Below are positions 20,089-30,567 of a DNA stretch of 64,000 nt, in pieces. The position numbers were made by a program, and so were the translations under genes. The notes beneath the pieces were generated by a model, which ran no database searches, was not told where the DNA came from, and saw only the letters and a list, made by a program, of their open reading frames with translations. Source of the DNA: Mycolicibacterium sp. YH-1 (GTDB taxonomy: Bacteria > Actinomycetota > Actinomycetes > Mycobacteriales > Mycobacteriaceae); contig NZ_CP092915.1 of assembly GCF_022557175.1 (NCBI RefSeq), positions 3,038,001 to 3,102,000 on the forward strand, given 5' to 3'. Each line of letters starts with the position of its first letter. Positions within the stretch are counted from its first letter, which is position 1.

Positions 20089-23000
20089 ATGCTGTTCTCG
20101 GCATTGCCCGAAACACAGGGTCTCTACGATCCCGAGCACGAGTCGGACTCGTGCGGTGTCGCCATGATCGCCGACATTCAGGGGCGTCGTTCGCATTCCA
20201 TCGTCGCCGATGGACTGACCGCGCTCGAGCACCTCGAACATCGCGGCGCGGCAGGCGCCGAGCCCAACAGTGGTGACGGGGCCGGCATCCTGCTGCAACT
20301 GCCCATCGAACTGCTGCGCGACGTCGTCGACTTCGCGTTGCCCGAGTCCGCGCCGGACGGCTCGAACACGTTTGCTGCCGGAATCTGCTTCCTGCCAAGC
20401 GATCCCGTCACGCGGATCGCGGCACGCGAGCGTATCGACCAGATCGCGGCGGAGGAGGGGCTTGAGGTCCTCGGTTGGCGTGAGGTCCCGATCGATCCCG
20501 ACGGCGCTCAGGTTGGTGACACGGCGCTCGGCTGTCTGCCCCACATGTCCCAGTTGTTCGTCACCGCACCGGAACTCGACGGCGTCAGGCCCGGTGGAAT
20601 CGACCTGGACCGTCGGGTCTATCCGCTGCGCAAGCGCGCCGAGGCGGGCCCCGACGAGCTCCAGGTGTACTTTCCGTCGCTGTCCAGTCGCACCATCGCC
20701 TACAAGGGCATGCTCACCACGATGCAGCTGCCCCGGTTCTTCCCGGACCTCCGAGATGAACGGTGCCGCAGCGCGATTGCGATCGTGCACAGCCGGTTCT
20801 CCACCAACACGTTCCCATCGTGGCCGTTGGCCCATCCGTTTCGGTTCGTCGCCCACAACGGCGAGATCAACACCGTGCGCGGTAACCGCAACCGTATGCG
20901 TGCACGCGAGGCGACACTGGCGAGCGCCAGCATCCCCGGCGACCTGAGCAGGCTCTCACCCGTCTGTACGCCCGGAGCGTCGGACTCCGCGACCTTCGAC
21001 GAGGTGCTGGAACTGTTGCACCTCGGTGGGCGGAGCCTGCCGCATGCCGTGATGATGATGATCCCGGAGGCGTGGGAGAACAACACCACGATGGATCCGC
21101 GGCGCAGGGCGTTCTGGCAGTTCCACGCCTCGCTTATGGAGCCGTGGGACGGACCTGCGTGTGTGACCTTCACGGACGGCTCGGTGGTCGGAGCGGTCTT
21201 GGACCGCAACGGGTTACGCCCCGGACGCTGGTGGCGCACGATCGACGACCGGATCATCCTGGCCAGTGAGAGCGGTGTGTTGGACGTGCCGTCGGCCGAG
21301 ATCGTGGCCAAGGGCCGCCTGGAACCGGGCAGGATGTTCCTCATCGACACGGCCGCGGGCCGGATCGTGTCCGATGATGAGGTCAAGGACCAACTGGCCG
21401 GCGCGGAGGCCTACGGCGAGTGGCTGCACGCCGGACTTCTCGATCTCAAGACACTGCCCGACCGGGCGCGCGTGCGACCCAACCACGAATCCGTCGTGCG
21501 CAGGCAGATCTCCTTCGGCTACACCGAGGAGGAGCTGCGGATCATGCTGACGCCGATGGCAGCCTCCGGCGCCGAACCGTTGGGATCCATGGGCACCGAC
21601 ACCCCAGTCGCGGTGCTCTCACAGCGGTCGCGGCTTCTCTACGACTACTTCGTCGAACTCTTCGCTCAGGTCACGAACCCGCCGCTGGACGCCATCCGCG
21701 AAGAGGTCGTGACGTCGATGGCACGCGTCATGGGTCCCGAGCAGAACCTGCTGGAACCGTCGGCGGCGTCGTGTCGCCAGATCGTGTTGAGCAGGCCGGT
21801 TCTGGACAATGACGAACTCAACAAGATCGTCCACATCAATGACGACGGTGAGCAGCCCGGTCTCAAGACCAAGGTGCTGCGCGCGCTCTATGACGTGGAG
21901 CGTGGCGGTGAGGGTCTCGCCGAGGCGCTGGAGGAGCTGCGCGTCCGGGCCAGCGCGGCGATCGCGCGGGGGGCCAGGACGTTGGTCATCTCCGATCGCG
22001 ACTCCGACCACACCAAGGCGCCGATCCCGTCGCTGCTGGCGGTGTCGTCGGTGCACCACCACCTGGTCCGCACCAGGGAGCGCACCAGGGTCGCGCTGGT
22101 GGTCGAGAGCGGTGACGCCCGCGAGGTGCACCACATCGCCATGCTGATCGGATTCGGCGCGGCGGCGGTGAACCCCTATCTGGCCTTCGAGTCGATCGAG
22201 GATCTGGTTCGCGAGGGTGAGCTCACCGGAATCGAGTCGTCGACCGGCGTCCGCAACTACCTCAAGGCGCTCGGCAAGGGCGTGGTGAAGGTGATGAGCA
22301 AGATGGGCATCTCCACCGTCGCGTCCTACACCGGAGCCCAGGCCTTCGAGGCCATCGGCCTGGACCGCGATGTGGTCGACGAGTACTTCACCGGCACACC
22401 CAGCCAAATCGGTGGGGTCGGCCTCGACGTCATCGCCGAGGAGGTCAAGCTGCGGCACCGCCGCGCCTACCCCGAGAATCCGACCGAACGCGTGCACCGT
22501 CGGCTCGAGGTCGGCGGTGAGTACGCATTCCGACGCGAGGGCGAACTGCATCTGTTCACCCCGGAAGTGGTCTTCCTGCTGCAGCATTCGACGCGAACCG
22601 GCCGTCGGGAGGTGTTCGAGAAGTACTCCGAGGAGGTCAACCGGCTGGCTCGCGAGGGTGGGGTGCTGCGCGGCCTTTTCGAACTGAAGTCTGGCGTGCG
22701 CCCGCCGGTGCCGCTGGCCGAGGTGGAGTCAGCCGAGTCCATCCTGACCCGGTTCAACACCGGCGCAATGAGTTACGGGTCCATCTCCGCCGAGGCGCAC
22801 GAAACCATGGCGATCGCGATGAATGCGCTCGGTGGCCGGTCGAACTGCGGGGAGGGCGGCGAGGATGTCGACCGGCTCTATGACCCGCGTCGGCGTAGTG
22901 CGGTCAAGCAAGTCGCATCCGGCCGATTCGGCGTCACCAGTGACTACCTCGTCAATGCCAGCGATATCCAGATCAAGATGGCTCAGGGCGCCAAGCCCGG

Positions 23001-24657
23001 TGAGGGTGGTCAGCTGCCGGGATACAAGGTGTACCCGAACATCGCGAAGACGCGGCACTCGACGCCTGGTGTTGGCCTGATCTCACCGCCGCCGCACCAC
23101 GACATCTATTCGATCGAGGACCTCGCGCAGCTGATCCACGACCTGAAGAACGCCAACTCGCAGGCCCGGATCCACGTCAAGCTGGTGAGTTCGGTGGGGG
23201 TCGGAACCGTGGCCGCGGGGGTGTCCAAGGCGCACGCCGATGTCGTGCTGATCTCCGGATACGACGGCGGGACCGGCGCTGCTCCGCTGACGTCGCTCAA
23301 GCACGCGGGGGCGCCGTGGGAGATCGGGCTGGCCGACACGCAGCAGACGTTGGTGCTCAACGGTCTTCGTGATCGCATCACGGTGCAGTGTGACGGCGGT
23401 ATGCGCACCGCCCGCGACGTGATCGTCGCCGCGCTGCTGGGTGCCGAGGAGTACGGGTTCGCCACCGCGCCGCTGGTGGTCGCCGGGTGCATCATGATGC
23501 GGGTCTGTCACCTCGACACCTGTCCGGTGGGTGTGGCGACTCAGAACCCGGAGCTGCGGGCGCGTTTCAACGGCAAGCCCGAGTTCGTGGAGAACTTCTT
23601 CCGGTTCATCGCCGAGGATGTCCGCAAATACCTTGCCGAGCTGGGCTTCCGAAGCATTGACGAGGCGGTCGGACGGGTCGATGTGCTCGACACGGCTCCG
23701 GGTGTCGCGCACTGGAAGAGCCGCGGCCTGGACCTCAGCCCGATCTTCGCGGTTCCCACCGATGCGCACGGCGCCAAGCTGACGCAGCGGCGCAGGCTGC
23801 GTGACCAGGACCATGGTCTCGAGCATGCACTCGACCAGACCATGATCGCGCTGGCCGAGGGTGCGCTCGAGGACGCCCATCCCGTGCGCCTCGAGGTGCC
23901 GGTGCGCAACGTCAACCGCACCGTCGGCACGCTGCTGGGCGCGGAGGTCACTCGCCGCTACGGCGCCCAGGGCCTGCCCGAGGACGCCATTCACGTCACC
24001 CTCACCGGATCGGCGGGCCAGTCGCTGGGCGCCTTCCTGCCGCCTGGCGTCACGCTCGACCTTGTCGGCGACGCCAACGACTATGTCGGCAAGGGGCTCT
24101 CGGGTGGCCGGGTGATCGTTCGCCCCGACGACGACGTGCTGTTCCTGCCGGAGGACAACGTCATCGCGGGTAACACCCTGCTGTTCGGCGCCACCTCGGG
24201 AGAGGTGTTCCTGCGGGGCCGCGTGGGTGAGAGGTTCTGCGCCCGCAACTCCGGGGCGCTGGCGGTCGTCGAGGGGGTGGGTGACCACGCCTGCGAGTAC
24301 ATGACCGCTGGACGCGTCGTGGTGCTTGGCGCGACGGGCCGGAACATGGCTGCGGGGATGTCGGGCGGCATCGCCTTCGTCCTGGGGCTCGACCCGGCGC
24401 AGGTGAACCTCGAGATGGTGGAGCTGCAGCGCCTGGAACCTGAGGATCTGTCCTGGTTGCGCGGCGTCGTCTCGCGGCACGCGAAGTTCACGGGGAGCAC
24501 CGTCGCGGGGTCACTGCTGTCGGACTGGCCAAGGCGCAGTGCGCAGTTCACGAAGATCATGCCGACCGACTACCAGCGGGTGCTCGCGGCGACCAGGATG
24601 GCGAAGGCCGAGGGCCGAGACGTCGACACTGCGATCATGGAGGCCAGTCGTGGCTGA
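20089..24657 (+). CDS. gltB: Glutamate synthase large subunit
   Basis: Large subunit (1522 residues) of NADPH-GOGAT, which makes two glutamates from glutamine and 2-oxoglutarate. Order: a 21-residue propeptide, the class II amidotransferase domain opening with Cys22 in [11 protein letters not shown], a central linker domain, the FMN-binding synthase domain ([40 protein letters not shown]), the 3Fe-4S cysteines in [18 protein letters not shown], and a C-terminal beta-helix with repeated Gly motifs such as [17 protein letters not shown] 20089 fits the short propeptide; upstream extension covers the leader hairpins. In M. tuberculosis gltBD lies elsewhere, so this location differs. It overlaps gltD by 8 bp. 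Confidence 0.97.
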   Translation: MLFSALPETQGLYDPEHESDSCGVAMIADIQGRRSHSIVADGLTALEHLEHRGAAGAEPNSGDGAGILLQLPIELLRDVVDFALPESAPDGSNTFAAGICFLPSDPVTRIAARERIDQIAAEEGLEVLGWREVPIDPDGAQVGDTALGCLPHMSQLFVTAPELDGVRPGGIDLDRRVYPLRKRAEAGPDELQVYFPSLSSRTIAYKGMLTTMQLPRFFPDLRDERCRSAIAIVHSRFSTNTFPSWPLAHPFRFVAHNGEINTVRGNRNRMRAREATLASASIPGDLSRLSPVCTPGASDSATFDEVLELLHLGGRSLPHAVMMMIPEAWENNTTMDPRRRAFWQFHASLMEPWDGPACVTFTDGSVVGAVLDRNGLRPGRWWRTIDDRIILASESGVLDVPSAEIVAKGRLEPGRMFLIDTAAGRIVSDDEVKDQLAGAEAYGEWLHAGLLDLKTLPDRARVRPNHESVVRRQISFGYTEEELRIMLTPMAASGAEPLGSMGTDTPVAVLSQRSRLLYDYFVELFAQVTNPPLDAIREEVVTSMARVMGPEQNLLEPSAASCRQIVLSRPVLDNDELNKIVHINDDGEQPGLKTKVLRALYDVERGGEGLAEALEELRVRASAAIARGARTLVISDRDSDHTKAPIPSLLAVSSVHHHLVRTRERTRVALVVESGDAREVHHIAMLIGFGAAAVNPYLAFESIEDLVREGELTGIESSTGVRNYLKALGKGVVKVMSKMGISTVASYTGAQAFEAIGLDRDVVDEYFTGTPSQIGGVGLDVIAEEVKLRHRRAYPENPTERVHRRLEVGGEYAFRREGELHLFTPEVVFLLQHSTRTGRREVFEKYSEEVNRLAREGGVLRGLFELKSGVRPPVPLAEVESAESILTRFNTGAMSYGSISAEAHETMAIAMNALGGRSNCGEGGEDVDRLYDPRRRSAVKQVASGRFGVTSDYLVNASDIQIKMAQGAKPGEGGQLPGYKVYPNIAKTRHSTPGVGLISPPPHHDIYSIEDLAQLIHDLKNANSQARIHVKLVSSVGVGTVAAGVSKAHADVVLISGYDGGTGAAPLTSLKHAGAPWEIGLADTQQTLVLNGLRDRITVQCDGGMRTARDVIVAALLGAEEYGFATAPLVVAGCIMMRVCHLDTCPVGVATQNPELRARFNGKPEFVENFFRFIAEDVRKYLAELGFRSIDEAVGRVDVLDTAPGVAHWKSRGLDLSPIFAVPTDAHGAKLTQRRRLRDQDHGLEHALDQTMIALAEGALEDAHPVRLEVPVRNVNRTVGTLLGAEVTRRYGAQGLPEDAIHVTLTGSAGQSLGAFLPPGVTLDLVGDANDYVGKGLSGGRVIVRPDDDVLFLPEDNVIAGNTLLFGATSGEVFLRGRVGERFCARNSGALAVVEGVGDHACEYMTAGRVVVLGATGRNMAAGMSGGIAFVLGLDPAQVNLEMVELQRLEPEDLSWLRGVVSRHAKFTGSTVAGSLLSDWPRRSAQFTKIMPTDYQRVLAATRMAKAEGRDVDTAIMEASRG

Positions 24658-26152
24658 CCCAATGGGATTTCTGCGGGTACCCAAGGTTGATGCGGCCAAG
24701 CGGCCGGTCGACGAACGCGTCGGGGACTGGCGGGAGGTCTACGAACGTCAGGATCCCTACGAGCGGGCCGATGAGGTCTCGCAGCAGGCCCGCCGGTGCA
24801 TGGACTGTGGTATTCCGTTCTGCCACTCGGGTTCTGCGGGCTGCCCGCTGGGCAACCTGATCCCTGAGTGGAACGATCTGGTGCGGCGTGGCCGGTGGGA
24901 CGCGGCCAGCGAGCGGCTGCACGCCACCAACAACTTCCCTGAGTTCACCGGCAGGCTGTGCCCGGCACCGTGCGAGGCCGCGTGTGTGCTGTCGATCGCC
25001 GAGGAGACGACCGGCGGCGCCGTGACCATCAAGCGCATCGAGCAGACCATCGCCGATCACGCGTGGCGGAACGGCATCGTCGAACCCGCGCCGGCGGCCA
25101 TCGTCACCGGCAAGAGCGTGGCGGTGGTCGGGTCGGGGCCTGCGGGACTGGCCGCGGCACAACAGCTCACCCGCGCCGGACACCACGTCACCGTCTACGA
25201 GCGGGACGATCGGCTGGGCGGTCTCATGCGGTACGGGATCCCCGAGTACAAGCTGGAGAAGTCCGCACTCAACCAGAGGCTCGCCCAGATGCGAGCCGAG
25301 GGCACGCGATTCATCACCGACTGTGAGGTCGGGGTTGACCTCAGCGTCGAGGCGCTACGGGCACAGCACGACGCGGTCGTGCTCGCCGTGGGCGCATTGC
25401 GCGCCCGCGACAACGCCGTGCCGGGGCGCGAGCTGGCCGGCGTGCATCTGGCGATGGAACATCTGGTGCTCGCCAACCGCGAGTGCGAGGGCGACGGGCA
25501 CTCCGATGTGTCCGCCGAGGGCAAGCACGTCGTGATCATCGGTGGCGGTGACACGGGGGCGGACTGCCTGGGCACGGCGCATCGCCAGGGTGCGGTGTCG
25601 GTCACCCAGCTCGACTACAACGCCGAACCGCCCGAACAGCGAGACGACACGCTGTCCCCGTGGCCGACGTGGCCGATGGTGCTGCGCATGTCGCCCGCGC
25701 ACGCCGAGGGTGGTGCCCGTCGCTATGAGGTCGCCGTGCAGCGGTTCATCGGTGACGCGTCGGGCAACGTGGCCGCGATGGAGATCGCGGAAGTCCGCGT
25801 CGAACGTGACGCCGAGGGGCGCAGGTCCATCACACCGGTGGGGGACCCGATGGAGATTCCGTGCGACCTGGCTCTGCTGGCCATCGGATTCGAGGGCGTC
25901 GAGCACATGAGGCTGCTCGATGACCTCGGGCTGGCACTCAACGGGCGTGGGGCGTTGCCGTGCGGGTCGGACTGGCAGACCAGTGCGCCCGGAGTCTTCG
26001 TCTGTGGTGACGCGCATCGGGGCGCGTCGCTCATCGTGTGGGCCATCGCGGAGGGCCGCAGCGCGGCGCACGCCGTCGACGCCTTCTTGATGGGGGAGTC
26101 CGATCTGCCGGCGCCGGTGAGACCCGGAACCCTGCCCCTGGCCGTCGTGTGA
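24650..26152 (+). CDS. gltD: Glutamate synthase small subunit
   Basis: FAD/NADPH-binding beta subunit of GOGAT, 500 residues, supplying electrons to GltB. The N-terminal 4Fe-4S ligands are in [22 protein letters not shown] and [10 protein letters not shown]. The FAD fold opens at [17 protein letters not shown] and the NADPH fold at [15 protein letters not shown]. The C-terminal [18 protein letters not shown] completes FAD binding. The GTG at 24650 overlaps the gltB stop; a longer frame inside gltB is rejected. Confidence 0.96.
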   Translation: MADPMGFLRVPKVDAAKRPVDERVGDWREVYERQDPYERADEVSQQARRCMDCGIPFCHSGSAGCPLGNLIPEWNDLVRRGRWDAASERLHATNNFPEFTGRLCPAPCEAACVLSIAEETTGGAVTIKRIEQTIADHAWRNGIVEPAPAAIVTGKSVAVVGSGPAGLAAAQQLTRAGHHVTVYERDDRLGGLMRYGIPEYKLEKSALNQRLAQMRAEGTRFITDCEVGVDLSVEALRAQHDAVVLAVGALRARDNAVPGRELAGVHLAMEHLVLANRECEGDGHSDVSAEGKHVVIIGGGDTGADCLGTAHRQGAVSVTQLDYNAEPPEQRDDTLSPWPTWPMVLRMSPAHAEGGARRYEVAVQRFIGDASGNVAAMEIAEVRVERDAEGRRSITPVGDPMEIPCDLALLAIGFEGVEHMRLLDDLGLALNGRGALPCGSDWQTSAPGVFVCGDAHRGASLIVWAIAEGRSAAHAVDAFLMGESDLPAPVRPGTLPLAVV

Positions 26153-26188
26153 GACTCCGTCTGAATGGTCATCTGAATCGATCATGAC

Positions 26189-26203
26189 TATGCTGAGGTC
26201 CCG
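26189..26203 (+). promoter_or_regulatory. -10 element for a likely leaderless pyk transcript
   Basis: TATGCT at 26189-26194 lies 8 nt before the pyk GTG, so transcription would start at or within 2 nt of the start codon. No Shine-Dalgarno sequence is present. Leaderless mRNAs are common in mycobacteria. The transcription start is inferred. Confidence 0.5.
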
Positions 26204-27621
26204 TGAATAGACGCGGAAAAATCGTCTGTACCCTCGGTCCTGCCACGGGCAGCAGCGAGATGGTCAAGTCCCTGGTCGAGTGCGGAATGGACGTCGCTCG
26301 ACTCAACTTCAGCCACGGCGATTACAGCGATCACGAAGCCAACTACAACTACGTCCGGTCGGCTTCAGACGCCACGGGGCGTGCGGTGGGGGTGCTCGCC
26401 GATCTCCAGGGGCCCAAGATCCGGCTCGGCCGGTTCTCCACCGGTGCCACGCTGTGGGCCACCGGTGAGACGGTGCGCATCACCGTCGAGGACATCATGG
26501 GCGTCCACGACCGGGTGTCGACCACCTACAAGAACCTCGCGGTCGACGCCGCGCCGGGAGACCGACTCCTGGTCGACGACGGCAACGTGGGCCTCGTGGT
26601 CGAGGCGATCGAGGGCGACGACGTGGTGTGCAAGGTCACCGAGGGTGGCCGGGTCAGCAATAACAAGGGCCTGTCGCTGCCCGGTATGAACGTCTCGGTG
26701 CCGCCACTGTCGGCGAAGGACATCGCCGACCTGGAGTTCGCGCTGAACCTCGGCGTCGACCTCGTTGCGCTGTCGTTCGTGCGTTCGCCCGCCGATATCG
26801 AACTCGTTCACGAGGTCATGGACCGGGTGGGCCGGCGGGTTCCGGTGATCGCCAAGCTGGAGAAGCCCGAGGCGATCGCCAATCTCGAGGCGATCGTGCT
26901 GGCCTTCGACGCCATCATGGTCGCGCGCGGTGACCTCGGCGTCGAACTGCCGCTTGAGGAGGTGCCGCTGGTCCAGAAGCGCGCGATCCAGATGGCGCGG
27001 GAGAACGCGAAGCCCGTCATCGTCGCGACGCAGATGCTGGAGTCGATGATCGAGCACTCCAGGCCCACTCGCGCCGAGGCCTCCGACGTGGCCAACGCCG
27101 TCCTCGACGGCGCGGACGCCGTGATGCTCTCCGGTGAGACGTCGGTGGGCAAGTACCCGCTCGAGACGGTCCGCACCATGGCGCGCATCCTGCAGGCCGT
27201 CGAGGACAACTCGACGGCGGCGCCGCCGCTGACCCACATGCCGCGCACCAAGCGCGGTGTCATTTCCTATGCGGCCCGTGACATCGGCGAGCGGCTCGAC
27301 GCGAAGGCGCTGGTGGCCTTCACCCAGTCCGGTGACACCGTCAAGCGGCTGGCTCGCCTGCACACACCGCTACCGCTGCTGGCGTTCACCCCGCTGCCCG
27401 AGGTGCGCAGTCAGTTGGCGCTGACGTGGGGCACCGAGACGTTCATCGTCAAGCAGATGGACACCACCGACGGCATGATCCGCCAGGTCGACGAGTCGCT
27501 GCTCGCGCTGGGCCGCTACAAGCGGGGTGACCTCGTGGTCATCGTCGCTGGGGCTCCTCCGGGCACAGTAGGCTCGACCAACCTGATCCACGTTCACCGG
27601 ATCGGCGAGGACGACCACTAG
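26203..27621 (+). CDS. pyk: Pyruvate kinase
   Basis: Final glycolytic enzyme, transferring phosphate from PEP to ADP; 472 residues, the normal bacterial length. Motifs: GKIVCTLGPATGS at the N-terminus, VARLNFSHG, LQGPKIRLG, the B domain about residues 70-165, IAKLEKPEAI with the catalytic lysine, and MVARGDLGVELPLEEVP. The C-terminal allosteric domain is present. The GTG start without ribosome site fits a leaderless message. Next gene tesB begins 8 bp later. Confidence 0.96.
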   Translation: MNRRGKIVCTLGPATGSSEMVKSLVECGMDVARLNFSHGDYSDHEANYNYVRSASDATGRAVGVLADLQGPKIRLGRFSTGATLWATGETVRITVEDIMGVHDRVSTTYKNLAVDAAPGDRLLVDDGNVGLVVEAIEGDDVVCKVTEGGRVSNNKGLSLPGMNVSVPPLSAKDIADLEFALNLGVDLVALSFVRSPADIELVHEVMDRVGRRVPVIAKLEKPEAIANLEAIVLAFDAIMVARGDLGVELPLEEVPLVQKRAIQMARENAKPVIVATQMLESMIEHSRPTRAEASDVANAVLDGADAVMLSGETSVGKYPLETVRTMARILQAVEDNSTAAPPLTHMPRTKRGVISYAARDIGERLDAKALVAFTQSGDTVKRLARLHTPLPLLAFTPLPEVRSQLALTWGTETFIVKQMDTTDGMIRQVDESLLALGRYKRGDLVVIVAGAPPGTVGSTNLIHVHRIGEDDH

Positions 27622-27629
27622 GAGGGTTC

Positions 27630-28532
27630 GTGTCGGGAGGCGCCGAGCAGCCGATGGCGCGACGAGCGTCCCATCCCGACTTCACCGAACTCCTGGCGGT
27701 CCTCGACGTCGAACGCGTCTCGGATGGCCTGTTCACCGGGTCGCACCCCAGCAAGAACCCGGTCAGGACGTTCGGCGGCCAGATGATGGCGCAGGCGTTC
27801 GTCGCGGCCAGTCGCACGGTTCGTGACGGCCTGCCGCCCAGTGCGCTGTCAATGCACTTCATCGCGGGCGGTGACCCCGAGCGGGACCTCGAGTTCCACG
27901 TGGTCGCACTACGCGACGAGCGCCGCTTCGCCAACCGCCGGGTCGACGTCATGCAGGACGATCTGCTGCTGGGGTCGGCCCTGGTGTCGCACCTGTCCGG
28001 TGGTCGCGGACTGGAACACGATGTCGAGGCGCCGGTGGTTCCGCCGCCGGGCGACCTGCCGGGGATCGACGATGTGCTGCGCGGTTATGAGAAGACCGTG
28101 CCGCACTTCGCCGAGGCGCTGCGGCCCATCGAGTGGCGCTACACCAACGATCCAGCGTGGGTGATGCGGGACAAGGGCGAGAAGCTCAAGCACAACCGGG
28201 TGTGGATGACGGCCGCGGGGGAGATGCCCGACGACCCGATCCTGCACGCGGCCGCCCTGGTGTACTCGTCGGACACCACCGTGCTCGACTCGATCATCAC
28301 CACCCACGGACTGTCGTGGGGTTTCGACCGCATCTTCGCGGTGACGATGAACCACTCGGTCTGGTTCCACCGGCCGATCCGGTTCGACGACTGGGTGCTC
28401 TACTCGACGTCGTCGCCGGTGGCATCGGATTCACGGGGGCTGGGCACCGGCCACTTCTTCGATGAGTCCGGACGCGTGCTCGCCACCGTCGTGCAGGAGG
28501 GCATCGTCAAGTACTTCCCGGATCGAGGCTGA
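27630..28532 (+). CDS. tesB: Acyl-CoA thioesterase II
   Basis: Double-hotdog thioesterase of 300 residues hydrolysing acyl-CoA to free acid and CoA. NPVRTFGGQMMAQAFVAA near residues 33-50 and HTLH-like SMHFIAGGDP mark the first hotdog; the second has ILHAAALVYSSDTTVLDS with the catalytic Asp/Thr region, and NHSVWFHRPIRFDDWVLY. GTG 27630 follows AGGAGGGTTC. Its place after pyk matches tesB1 of M. tuberculosis. Confidence 0.93.
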   Translation: MSGGAEQPMARRASHPDFTELLAVLDVERVSDGLFTGSHPSKNPVRTFGGQMMAQAFVAASRTVRDGLPPSALSMHFIAGGDPERDLEFHVVALRDERRFANRRVDVMQDDLLLGSALVSHLSGGRGLEHDVEAPVVPPPGDLPGIDDVLRGYEKTVPHFAEALRPIEWRYTNDPAWVMRDKGEKLKHNRVWMTAAGEMPDDPILHAAALVYSSDTTVLDSIITTHGLSWGFDRIFAVTMNHSVWFHRPIRFDDWVLYSTSSPVASDSRGLGTGHFFDESGRVLATVVQEGIVKYFPDRG

Positions 28533-28537
28533 CGCCG

Positions 28538-28996
28538 CTACCTGGTGGGCGTTGGGGCCACGCTGAACCGGCTCTCCACGCGATCGCGAAGTTGGTCGGC
28601 GCACGCCTCGGAGGCGGTCCGATCGGTGCCCGCATTCGCGACGCAGTCGAGGTAGTCCGCTCCGCCGACCTCATTGAAGATGCCAACCCAGACGGCGATG
28701 AAGGCCAGCGACACGACGATCGCCAACGCGCCCAAGGCGATTCCCGCGACGGCCACTCCACCGTTGGATGCCTCACCCCGCTTCGCCCGGCCCCGACCGG
28801 CGATGCCGAGAATCACTGCGACGACGCCGATCACGACGCCACCGACCACTGACCAGAAGAAGAGCAGCGCCACGATCGCCAGAACCAACGCGGCGATACC
28901 GAGCCCGTTGCGCGGCGCGCTGGGTGGTGGCGGCCCGTAGCCGGGGTATGGATTCTGCTGGTATGGCGGCGGATATCCGCCCGGATACCCGGTCAT
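28538..28996 (-). CDS. DUF4190-type membrane protein
   Basis: A 152-residue protein with a Gly/Tyr/Pro-rich N-terminus (residues 1-30) and a DUF4190-like core of two long hydrophobic helices: NGLGIAALVLAIVALLFFW and VAGIALGALAIVVSLAFIAV, joined by GRGRAKRGEASNG. A short C-terminal part contains two cysteines (DYLDC, ASEAC) and would be outside the membrane. The ATG overlaps the cydC stop by 4 bp, so it is translated with the cyd operon. Function unknown. Confidence 0.8.
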   Translation of the reverse strand: MTGYPGGYPPPYQQNPYPGYGPPPPSAPRNGLGIAALVLAIVALLFFWSVVGGVVIGVVAVILGIAGRGRAKRGEASNGGVAVAGIALGALAIVVSLAFIAVWVGIFNEVGGADYLDCVANAGTDRTASEACADQLRDRVESRFSVAPTPTR

Positions 28997-30567
28997 GTCT
29001 GGTCAGCGTACTCGCCGCGGTCGGAGTTGAATTCTGCGTTGAATTCGGCGGCGGTGACGACTCGGCAGGGCAGCCCGTCGGGCAGGTGATGAGTGGCGAC
29101 GACGACCGTGCGGTCGGCCCCGAACAGCATGCCCGGTGTCAGGAGGCGGACCAGGATCCGGTCGGCGTCGACCGCGTCGAGGTGTTCGGTGGGTTCGTCG
29201 AGCAGCACGATGGGGAAGTTCGAGACGAGCGCACGGGCCAGCAGGAGGCGTCGGCGCTGCCCGGCCGACACCGCGGCGGCGCCGCCGTCGAGAACCGTCG
29301 AGAGCCCATCGGGCAGTGCGTCGAGCCAGGGCCGCAGGCCGACGGTGTCGAGTGCCGCGGTCAGTTCGGCGTCGGTGGCGTCACCGCGGGCCACCAGCAG
29401 GTTATCCCGCACAGTGGTGTCGAACAGGTGGGCGTCCTCGGCGAAATAGCCTGCGGTGAGGGGCTCTTGATGCGCCTCGGCGATGGTGGTCAACAGGGTG
29501 GTCTTGCCGCTGCCGCTCGGACCGAGCACCGCGAGGCGGTCGCCCTCGCACAAGTCGATCTGGGTCAGCCTCGGGCGCGGTCGACCGTCTACCGGGGCGG
29601 TGAGGTCTGCCAGTCGACGAGCCGCGATGCGGGCGCGCACCAGGTGCACGGCGGCGGCCGGTAGCGCGGAGGTCGCCTCGAATGCCGACAGTGGCAACAA
29701 CATCAGGATCGCCACCGTGGTCGGGGCCGCTGTCGCCGCGAGCGTCGTCGCCACCAGGGCGGCACCCAGCGCGGCGGCGCCCACCGCCAGCGTCGGTACC
29801 GCTGCGGCGACCGCGGCGGGCCGTGCGGCGCGGTCGGATGCATGGCCCCAGTTGCGGTGCTGGCGAGTCGATTCGGCGATCATCGTGTCGAGCCGGCCCG
29901 CGACACGTAGCTCGGGTCCATGGTCGAGCGCCAGCATGCCCGCGGTGTCTCGTCCCGCGTGGTGGCCGACTGCCAGCGTCTCGGCGTGGTCGGCCGCGCG
30001 TGCGGCGAGCCATGGTGCGAGGATGCCCGCGACCACCAGGCTGACGGCGAGCACGACGGCGGCGGCCACGGATGCGAATGCCAGCGCGATGACGGCGGCC
30101 GACGACAGCACGACCGCGACCGCGATCGGGATCAGTGCACGCACGATGACGTCGGCCAGCTCATCCACCGAGCCGCCGAGTCGTGACACCAGTTCGCCAC
30201 CATGCCAGCGCATTGCAGTGTCGGCGGGCGCGGCGGCGAGTCGCCGGTACAACAGTGACCGAGCGTTGCCCGCCGCGCGCAGCGCTGTGTCGTGTGTCGC
30301 GAGCCGTTCGCAGTAGCCGAGGACCCCGCGCGATATGCCCAGAGCGCGGACGGCCACGACGGCGACGGTCAGGTCGAGGATGGGTGGTCGCTCCCAGGCG
30401 CGGGCGATCAGCCAGGCCGCCACGACGGCCAGCGCCAGTGCGCTTCCCAGCGACAGCACGCCGAGTGCGACCGCCGCGGCGAGCCGGCCCCGGCGCGGTC
30501 GCAGCAGCCCAATGGCGGCGGCCATCGGGTCGGTGTTGGTCCGGTCGTCGGGCTCAGTGGCGAGCAA
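28993..30567 (-). CDS. cydC: CydC subunit of the CydDC heterodimeric exporter
   Basis: ABC half-transporter needed for cytochrome bd assembly; the E. coli complex exports reduced thiols. Six transmembrane segments in about residues 25-300, then an ATPase with Walker A GPSGSGKTT, signature VSAGQRRRL (degenerate LSGGQ) and Walker B FPIVLLDEPTEHLD. The start is uncertain: TTG 30567 has a GGGAGG site 8 nt upstream; ATG 30525 gives a shorter N-terminus with no ribosome site; GTG 30576 is also in frame. It overlaps the cydD end under the chosen start. Confidence 0.88.
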   Translation of the reverse strand: MLATEPDDRTNTDPMAAAIGLLRPRRGRLAAAVALGVLSLGSALALAVVAAWLIARAWERPPILDLTVAVVAVRALGISRGVLGYCERLATHDTALRAAGNARSLLYRRLAAAPADTAMRWHGGELVSRLGGSVDELADVIVRALIPIAVAVVLSSAAVIALAFASVAAAVVLAVSLVVAGILAPWLAARAADHAETLAVGHHAGRDTAGMLALDHGPELRVAGRLDTMIAESTRQHRNWGHASDRAARPAAVAAAVPTLAVGAAALGAALVATTLAATAAPTTVAILMLLPLSAFEATSALPAAAVHLVRARIAARRLADLTAPVDGRPRPRLTQIDLCEGDRLAVLGPSGSGKTTLLTTIAEAHQEPLTAGYFAEDAHLFDTTVRDNLLVARGDATDAELTAALDTVGLRPWLDALPDGLSTVLDGGAAAVSAGQRRRLLLARALVSNFPIVLLDEPTEHLDAVDADRILVRLLTPGMLFGADRTVVVATHHLPDGLPCRVVTAAEFNAEFNSDRGEYADQT